Of a DNA stretch of 64,000 nt, positions 58,712 through 64,000 are shown piece after piece (the stretch's first letter is position 1; each line of letters opens with the position of its first letter). Below the pieces are notes generated by a model that saw only the letters and a program-made list of their open reading frames with translations, was not told the origin of the DNA and ran no database searches. The stretch comes from Eubacteriaceae bacterium Marseille-Q4139. GTDB lineage: Bacteria > Bacillota > Clostridia > Lachnospirales > Lachnospiraceae. Made by a program: the position numbers and the translations under genes. The stretch covers positions 2,205,865-2,269,864 of the forward strand of contig JAGTTQ010000001.1 of the NCBI GenBank assembly GCA_018223415.1, in the 5' to 3' direction.

Positions 58712-59878
58712 ATGTACAAGCCAAACAGAAAAATCCCCTGCGTCTACATGCGCGGAGGTACCAGCAAAGCAGTTTTTTTCCACGACAAAGACCTTCCAAA
58801 AGACGAAAAAGAGCGTGACAAAGTGATTTTAAGCGCCTTCGGAAGCCCCGACAGGCGCCAGATCGACGGCATGGGCGGCGCCAACACCTCCACAAGCAAG
58901 GTGGCCGTCATTAAAAAGAGCGAGCGCCCCGGCATTGACGTGGACTACGATTTCGGCCAGGTGGACGTGAACGCGCCCATCGTGGGAAAGACCATGAACT
59001 GCGGAAACATCTCCTCAGCCGTCGGCCCCTTTGCCATCGACGAGGGACTCGTAGAAGCCGTAGAACCCATGACAGAAGTACATATTTTTAACACCAACAC
59101 CCAGAAGGAAATCATCGCCCAGGTGCCCGTAAAGGACGGCCGCGCTGTGACGGAAGGCGATTTCGCCATCGACGGCGTGCCGGGAACAGCCGCCAAAGTA
59201 ACGCTAAAATTCGTCGCTCCCCAGGGGGCTGCCTCCGGAAAGCTGCTCCCGACGGGCCATGCAAAGGACACCATCGAAATCGAAGGAAAGACCTACGAAT
59301 ACAGCTTCGTGGACTCTGCAAACCCGGTGATTTTCGTCCATCCCGAGGATTTCGGCGTAAAGGGCACGGAAATCCCGTCGGAATTTAACGCCCTTCCAAA
59401 CTGTGCGGAAATCTGCCGGATTCTGGAAATCATCCGCGGGACGGGGGCCGTGACCCTCGGCTTTGCAAAAGATTTGGAGGACGCAAAGAAAAACAGCCAG
59501 ACGCTCCCGAAAATCGCCTTTGCCACAAAGCCGGTGGACTATACGGCAGGAAACGGCAAAGAAATCAAGGCAGAAAACGTGGACATGGTGGGCCGTCTCT
59601 TCTCCGTCGGCATGAAAATGATCGACGCCTACATGGGAACCGGCGCCATCTGCACCATCACCGCAGCCAACACGCCGGGCACCATTGTAAACGAGATTGC
59701 CGGAGAATCCCTGGGAACCGACCGCATTGAGCATCTTCGCATCGGCCATCCCTGGGGCATCATGGACGCCTACGCAGACTTAAAAATCAACGAGGACGGC
59801 AGCCACGAGCTTTTAAGCGGCAACCTGGACAGAACCGCAAGGCGGATCATGGAAGGCTATGTCTACGTGAGGGATTAA
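58712..59878 (+). CDS. PrpF-family carboxylate isomerase
   Basis: A 388-residue cofactor-free isomerase with two diaminopimelate-epimerase-like halves. CVYMRGGTSKAVFFHDKDLP and SPDRRQIDGMGGANTSTSKVAV open the first half; MNCGNISSAVGPFAIDEGLV has the conserved cysteine. The family shifts double bonds in aconitate-type acids: methylaconitate isomerase (PrpF), 3-methylitaconate isomerase, aconitate isomerase, oxalomesaconate tautomerase. AAGGAGG precedes the ATG. It is the first gene of the operon with an aconitase-like hydratase and CitDEF. Confidence 0.93.
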   Translation: MYKPNRKIPCVYMRGGTSKAVFFHDKDLPKDEKERDKVILSAFGSPDRRQIDGMGGANTSTSKVAVIKKSERPGIDVDYDFGQVDVNAPIVGKTMNCGNISSAVGPFAIDEGLVEAVEPMTEVHIFNTNTQKEIIAQVPVKDGRAVTEGDFAIDGVPGTAAKVTLKFVAPQGAASGKLLPTGHAKDTIEIEGKTYEYSFVDSANPVIFVHPEDFGVKGTEIPSEFNALPNCAEICRILEIIRGTGAVTLGFAKDLEDAKKNSQTLPKIAFATKPVDYTAGNGKEIKAENVDMVGRLFSVGMKMIDAYMGTGAICTITAANTPGTIVNEIAGESLGTDRIEHLRIGHPWGIMDAYADLKINEDGSHELLSGNLDRTARRIMEGYVYVRD

Positions 59879-59899
59879 CGAAAAAAGAGGAATCAGAAC

Positions 59900-61192
59900 A
59901 TGGGAAAAACCGCAATTATGAAAATTATGGAACGGGCCTCCGGCCGCGAAGTTCAGGTCGGCGAGCGGATCTGGTGCAAAGTGGATCTGGCTTCTGCCCG
60001 TGACTTCGGAGGCGCCAACTGCGTCCTCCAGTTTGAAAAAGAGATGGGGAAAGACGCAAAGGTCTGGGATCCCGATAAAATCGCCTACACCTTTGACCTT
60101 CAGGCCCCGTCCCACTCGGAAAAGGTTTCCAACAACCAGAAGATCATCCGGGAATTTGCAAAGCGTCAGGGCATCAGCAATGTCTTTGACATCAACCACG
60201 GCATCGGCCAGCACGTGATGCTGGAAGCCGGTCTCATAAAGCCGGGCGACGTGGTTCTCGGAACCGACAGCCACATGAACCTTTTAGGAGCCGTCGGCGC
60301 CTTCGCAACCGGCGTCGGAAATTCCGATATCGCTGCCTCCTATATTAACGGCACAAGCTGGTTCCGCGTGCCGGAAACCATGAAAATCGAGGTGGAGGGC
60401 GAATTCAAGCCGGGCGTCTGCATGCGCGACCTGCTGACAAAGATCGTCGGCGATCTGGGTGCAGGCGGCATGGACTTTCTGGCCGTGGAATTCGTCGGGG
60501 AGACCATCGAAAAAGCAACGCTGGCCGAGCGGATCACCCTCTGCTCCATGGTGACGGAAATGAGCGGAAAGGTGCCGCTTATCATGCCAAACGGCGAGGT
60601 TCTCGACTGGCTTTGCGGCCGCGCCGGCGAGGAAGTGCGGACGCGGGTGAAAGAGCTTTCGGCCGACCCGGACGCCGAATACTGCAAGGTGCTTCACTAT
60701 AACGTGTCCGATTTAGAGCCCATGGCCTCCTGCCCGGATGCGCCGGATAACGTAAAGCCGATCTCTGAAATTGCAGGGACGAAGGTGGATCAGATCCACA
60801 TCGGCTCCTGTTCCAACGGAAGATTTGAGGACATCAAGGCCGCTTACGACATCTTAATGGCAGGCGGAGGACGGATTTTCCCCGGCATGCGGGCCATCAT
60901 CACGCCCAGCACGACGGAGGTTCAGATCCAGTGTGCAAAAGAAGGGCTTTTGGAAAAATTCCTGGAAGCCGGCGTTGTCTTTACGAATCCCACCTGCGCC
61001 CTCTGTACGGCCGAGCATTACGGCGCTCTGCCGTACGGCGACATCGGATGTTCCACCACCAACCGCAACTTCATCGGCAAAGTGGGAAAAGGCAGCCATA
61101 CCTATCTGATGAGCCCCATGTCTGCCATGGCAACGGCCGTCCGCGGCTGCATCACAGACCCCAGGGAAATTCTTAAGGAGGCGAAGGCATGA
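59900..61192 (+). CDS. Aconitase/isopropylmalate-dehydratase-family hydratase, large subunit
   Basis: A 430-residue iron-sulfur hydratase subunit of the short, two-subunit (LeuC/HacA/DmdA-like) type. Conserved are DINHGIGQHVMLE, GTDSHMNLLGAVGAFATGVGNSD, the first cluster cysteine in IGSCSNGRFED and the pair in NPTCALCTAEHYG. It adds or removes water at a carboxylated double bond. The stop overlaps the small-subunit start by 4 bp. The neighbours argue against leucine biosynthesis. Confidence 0.92.
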   Translation: MGKTAIMKIMERASGREVQVGERIWCKVDLASARDFGGANCVLQFEKEMGKDAKVWDPDKIAYTFDLQAPSHSEKVSNNQKIIREFAKRQGISNVFDINHGIGQHVMLEAGLIKPGDVVLGTDSHMNLLGAVGAFATGVGNSDIAASYINGTSWFRVPETMKIEVEGEFKPGVCMRDLLTKIVGDLGAGGMDFLAVEFVGETIEKATLAERITLCSMVTEMSGKVPLIMPNGEVLDWLCGRAGEEVRTRVKELSADPDAEYCKVLHYNVSDLEPMASCPDAPDNVKPISEIAGTKVDQIHIGSCSNGRFEDIKAAYDILMAGGGRIFPGMRAIITPSTTEVQIQCAKEGLLEKFLEAGVVFTNPTCALCTAEHYGALPYGDIGCSTTNRNFIGKVGKGSHTYLMSPMSAMATAVRGCITDPREILKEAKA

Positions 61193-61713
61193 GCGTGATG
61201 AAAGGAAGAGCGTGGGTGTTCTCCGACGACGTGGACACCGATTTGATCTATCATAATAAATATCTTGCAGAGACCGACCCGAAAAACATGCCCCAGTACG
61301 CGTTTGAATACTATCCGGGCATGGAAAATTTCGCAAAGGAAGTCAAACCAGGCGATTTCGTGGTGGCCGGGAAAAACTTCGGCTGCGGTTCCAGCCGCGA
61401 GCATGCCGTCTACTGTCTCCAGTACGCAGGCATTCCCTGCATCCTGGCGGAGACCTGCTCGAGAATCTACTACCGGAATGCCGTCAACAACGGCTACCCC
61501 GTCCTGTTTATCAAAGGGATCTCCGACGCCATCAAAAACGGGGACATGAAAAACGGCGATACCCTGGAAGTGGACATGGATCACGGTACGGTTAAAGATT
61601 TGGACACGGGAAAAGAATTCCACGGCGACGCAGTCAGCGACCTGGAAAAGGATATCATGAACGCCGGCGGCCTGTTTCCGTATTTAAAGGCGCAGGCAGC
61701 GGCGAGAGAGTGA
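61189..61713 (+). CDS. Aconitase/isopropylmalate-dehydratase-family hydratase, small subunit
   Basis: A 174-residue swivel-domain subunit (LeuD/HacB/DmdB-like): GRAWVFSDDVDTDLIYHNKYLAETDP, then FVVAGKNFGCGSSREHAVYCL, the substrate-binding loop, and ARNxINNG-like YYRNAVNNGYPVLF. It pairs with the overlapping upstream large subunit to form the active site. Confidence 0.93.
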   Translation: MSVMKGRAWVFSDDVDTDLIYHNKYLAETDPKNMPQYAFEYYPGMENFAKEVKPGDFVVAGKNFGCGSSREHAVYCLQYAGIPCILAETCSRIYYRNAVNNGYPVLFIKGISDAIKNGDMKNGDTLEVDMDHGTVKDLDTGKEFHGDAVSDLEKDIMNAGGLFPYLKAQAAARE

Positions 61714-61723
61714 GGAATGGGAT

Positions 61724-62023
61724 ATGGAAATCAAGAAACCGGCCGTCGCCGGAACTCTGGAATCCAGCGACTGCCAGATCGTTATCCGGCCCAACCCCGG
61801 CGCCGGGATTGACATTGGGTTAGAAAGCGATGTGAAGATGATGTTCGGCGAGTCCATTTTGGAAACCATAAACGAAGTTTTAAAGGAATTTGACGTCACG
61901 GACGCCTCCGTGGAAATCCGCGACCGGGGCGCCTTAGACTGCGTAATCCGCTCCCGGATGCAGTGCGCCATCTGCCGCGGGGCGGAAGAACCTTACGACT
62001 GGGCAAAGGAGGACGGGAAGTAA
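61724..62023 (+). CDS. citD: Citrate lyase-type acyl carrier protein (gamma subunit)
   Basis: A 99-residue protein with the CitD start KKPAVAGTLESSDCQIVI, whose serine in LESSD would carry the phosphoribosyl-dephospho-CoA group, and the later DASVEIRDRGALDCVIRSRMQCAI. It is followed, with a TAATG overlap, by citE. Citramalate lyases use homologous carriers, so the name does not settle the substrate. Confidence 0.93.
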   Translation: MEIKKPAVAGTLESSDCQIVIRPNPGAGIDIGLESDVKMMFGESILETINEVLKEFDVTDASVEIRDRGALDCVIRSRMQCAICRGAEEPYDWAKEDGK

Positions 62024-62928
62024 TGGCAGAAAAAACCATCCATTTAAAGCGCACCAGCCTCTATGCCAGCGGGGCCAGCCCTGTGAACATGATCCAGGCG
62101 GTGTTCTATAACGAAGATGTCCTGATTTACGACCTGGAGGACTCGGTCCCGGCAGCCGAAAAGGACGCGGCCCGCTTCCTCGTCTACAACATGGTGAAAA
62201 ACCACAGGCCCAGGGACAAATACGTGGCAATCCGCGTCAACGGCATCTACTCAGAATATCTGGAAGAAGACCTTCAGGCCGCCGTCCGCGCAAACCCCGA
62301 CTGCATCCGTATCCCCAAGGTGGAGTACGCGAGGGAAGCGCAGGACATCTCAAGACGGATCGGGGAAATCGAGGAAAAGGCCGGCCTGCCGGTGGGGAAG
62401 ATTGAGCTAATCTGCAACATCGAGTCCTACATGGGCGTCATCAACGCCATGGAAATCGCCCATGCCGACCCGCGGATCGTCGCCATGGCTGTGAGCGCCG
62501 AAGACCTGACGGCCAGCTTAAAGGCCCAGCGGACGAAACAGGGGTTAGAGGTGTTCTATGCGAGGAACGCGGTGCTGATGGCATGCCGTTCCGCCGGCAT
62601 CGACGCCCTGGATATTGTATTCAGTGATATCAACGACACCGACGGCCTAAAGGAAGACACAGCCCTGGCAAAGAACCTGGGCTTTGACGGGAAGACCTGC
62701 ATCCACCCGAGGCAGATCGACACGGTCAATGCCTATTTCACGCCCAGCATGAAGGAGATCAAATACGCGCTCCGTGTGCTGGCGGCCGTGGAAGAAGGGA
62801 AGAAACAGCACAAAGGCGCCGTGACCTTAGACGGCGGCATGATCGACAAGCCCATGGAGCTGCGGGCGCTGACGACCTTAGCCCAGGCGAAGGCCGCCGG
62901 GATTCAGACGGAAGGGATGGTGGTCTAG
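62023..62928 (+). CDS. citE: Citrate lyase-type beta subunit
   Basis: A 301-residue TIM-barrel lyase that cleaves the citryl- (or citramalyl-) carrier thioester. RTSLYASGASPVNMIQAVFYNEDVLIYDLEDSVPAAEKDAAR contains the metal-binding acidic residues; AIRVNGI, LICNIESYMGVINA, AVSAEDLTA and KTCIHPRQID follow as in CitE. The ATG overlaps the citD stop; citF begins 1 bp after the stop. Confidence 0.95.
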   Translation: MAEKTIHLKRTSLYASGASPVNMIQAVFYNEDVLIYDLEDSVPAAEKDAARFLVYNMVKNHRPRDKYVAIRVNGIYSEYLEEDLQAAVRANPDCIRIPKVEYAREAQDISRRIGEIEEKAGLPVGKIELICNIESYMGVINAMEIAHADPRIVAMAVSAEDLTASLKAQRTKQGLEVFYARNAVLMACRSAGIDALDIVFSDINDTDGLKEDTALAKNLGFDGKTCIHPRQIDTVNAYFTPSMKEIKYALRVLAAVEEGKKQHKGAVTLDGGMIDKPMELRALTTLAQAKAAGIQTEGMVV

Positions 62929-62929
62929 G

Positions 62930-64000
62930 ATGAAGAACGCAGTGGGACGTGAAATCCCGGAAAAGATCGGGGATTACATCGTAAGGCCGTACACAGGCGC
63001 CTACACGGGGAATCCCGGGACAGAGCCGGTAAAGAGCCTGCGGACGGCAGGAAAGCATGTGTCCGGGGACTGCAAGATGGCAGAGAGCATCGAGGAGGCC
63101 ATTAGAGCCTGTGGCTTAAAGGACGGCATGACGATCTCCTTCCACCACAGCTTCCGGGAGGGAGACGAGATCATCGGCCAGGTACTAAAAGCCATCAAGA
63201 AACTTGGAATCAGGCACCTAAAGTTTGCCCCGAGCGCCGTGGTAAATATCAAGAATCCCTCGATTGTGGATTTCGTAAAGGACGGCACCATCGACCGGAT
63301 TGAGGCCAGCGGGATCCGCGGGGAGCTGGGCGACGCGGTACTGGAAGGCCTGATGGAAAACCCGGTCATTTTAAGGACCCATGGCTCCCGCCCCCGCGCC
63401 ATCGAGGCCGGGGAGTTACAGATTGACGTGGCCTTCATCGGCGCGTCGGCGGCCGACGAGTACGGGAACGCCACGGGACAGATCGGGCCAAACGCCTGCG
63501 GTTCCCTGGGCTATTCCTTCATCGACGCCACAAGCGCCGGAAAAGTCGTTGTCATCACCGACAATTTAGTAGAATACCCCTGCAACCCCGTGAGCATCTC
63601 CCAGCAGTACGTGGACTATGTGGTAAAGGTTGACCGCATCGGCGACCCGGAAAAGATCGGGAAAGGCGCGGCCAGGATGACGAAAAACCCGAGGGATTTG
63701 ATGATTGCCGAGCGGGCGGCCGACGTGATGGCGGCGTCCCGCATGTTTAAGGAAAACTTCTCCTTCCAGACCGGGGCCGGAGCCATCAGCATCGCCTGCA
63801 CCAACTACCTGGCGGAGCGGATGGAAGCGAGAGGCATTAAGGCAAGCTTTGCCCTTGGCGGCATGACGGCAGCCATCGTGGACATGTATAAAAAAGGGCT
63901 GGTGCGGGTACTGGAATGCAGCCAGTGCTTTGACGCGGTGGCGGCGAGGGCCATTGCCGAGGAGCCGGGGATCGTGGAAATCGACAATGCGGTGTACTCG
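62930..64000 (+). CDS. citF: Citrate lyase-type alpha subunit (3' end outside window)
   Basis: The frame starts MKNAVGREIPEKIGDYIVRPY and remains open for 357 codons to the window edge. ISFHHSFREGDEIIGQVL, ILRTHGSRPRAIEAGELQIDVAFIGASAADEYGNATG, TDNLVEYPCNPVSISQQYVDYVVKVDRIGDPEKIGKGA and FQTGAGAISIAC are CitF segments. CitF is the acyl-carrier transferase that charges the carrier protein with substrate and releases acetate. About 150 residues would be missing. Confidence 0.94.
   Translation, partial: MKNAVGREIPEKIGDYIVRPYTGAYTGNPGTEPVKSLRTAGKHVSGDCKMAESIEEAIRACGLKDGMTISFHHSFREGDEIIGQVLKAIKKLGIRHLKFAPSAVVNIKNPSIVDFVKDGTIDRIEASGIRGELGDAVLEGLMENPVILRTHGSRPRAIEAGELQIDVAFIGASAADEYGNATGQIGPNACGSLGYSFIDATSAGKVVVITDNLVEYPCNPVSISQQYVDYVVKVDRIGDPEKIGKGAARMTKNPRDLMIAERAADVMAASRMFKENFSFQTGAGAISIACTNYLAERMEARGIKASFALGGMTAAIVDMYKKGLVRVLECSQCFDAVAARAIAEEPGIVEIDNAVYS

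Noticed and set aside
59900..61713. Calling the hydratase pair LeuCD of leucine biosynthesis
   Set aside because: No leuA or leuB is adjacent; the genes sit between a PrpF isomerase and CitDEF, which indicates a catabolic hydratase.

Overview
The window looks like a strictly anaerobic gut Firmicute of the Lachnospiraceae type (Enterocloster/Clostridium XIVa-like). The basis is an [FeFe] hydrogenase, a citrate-lyase operon, Rpn-type nuclease remnants, AGGAGG ribosome-binding sites and clostridial-type housekeeping proteins. The species assignment is an inference.

Layout. (1) 1-14630 is ordinary chromosome: the end of an [FeFe] hydrogenase gene, pth, mfd, an EamA transporter, a GntR/ABC module, a phosphonoacetate-hydrolase-like enzyme, an enolase-superfamily sugar-acid dehydratase, a MATE pump divergent from a MerR regulator, a GreA-like factor and a 2-hydroxycarboxylate transporter. 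(2) 14796-15643 is a decayed Rpn-family nuclease gene. (3) 16074-28156 is an AT-richer, single-strand operon that looks like an unusual DNA sulfur-modification (Dnd/phosphorothioation-like) defence system: HTH protein, DUF4007 protein, large P-loop ATPase, zinc-ribbon/PAPS-reductase/ferredoxin protein (DndC-like), cysteine desulfurase, DUF3343 putative sulfur carrier, PLD-helicase, a 51-residue protein and a DndD-like SMC ATPase. (4) 28157-51922 is a GC-rich conjugative element of about 23.8 kb that has inserted into the next gene of that operon. The element carries a ParB-family protein, DNA methyltransferases, ArdA, a type IV secretion set (VirD4, Maff2, VirB6, PrgI, VirB4, NlpC/P60), MobC and relaxase, a lower-GC TetR-ABC cassette, a sigma-like protein and a large serine recombinase next to its right end. 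(5) 51921-55709 is the rest of the split defence operon: the 3' part of the interrupted gene, a frameshifted DUF262/DUF1524 (SspE/GmrSD-like) gene and an unrecognised partner gene. (6) 55784-64000 is chromosome again: an amidohydrolase, a type I toxin-antitoxin locus, a LysR regulator and a divergent operon of PrpF isomerase, aconitase-family hydratase and CitDEF lyase.

How the parts relate. Removing the element and keeping one CG dinucleotide restores a continuous 186-residue reading frame, so the insertion split a working operon. The element ends are 17/19-matching inverted half-sites, as expected of a serine recombinase. Ten copies of the palindrome CTGGACAC(C/G)GTGTCCAG lie at gene boundaries throughout the element. 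With the element-encoded ParB-like protein, they suggest a KorB-like global control or partition system. Several element genes appear to start at non-AUG codons (CTG, ATA, ATT, ATC, TTG) placed just after strong Shine-Dalgarno sequences. The terminal operon could convert an unsaturated di- or tricarboxylate (for example aconitate or a methylated C5 analogue such as itaconate) to acetate plus a keto acid.

All calls come from reading the sequence and recalled family features; no database search was made.
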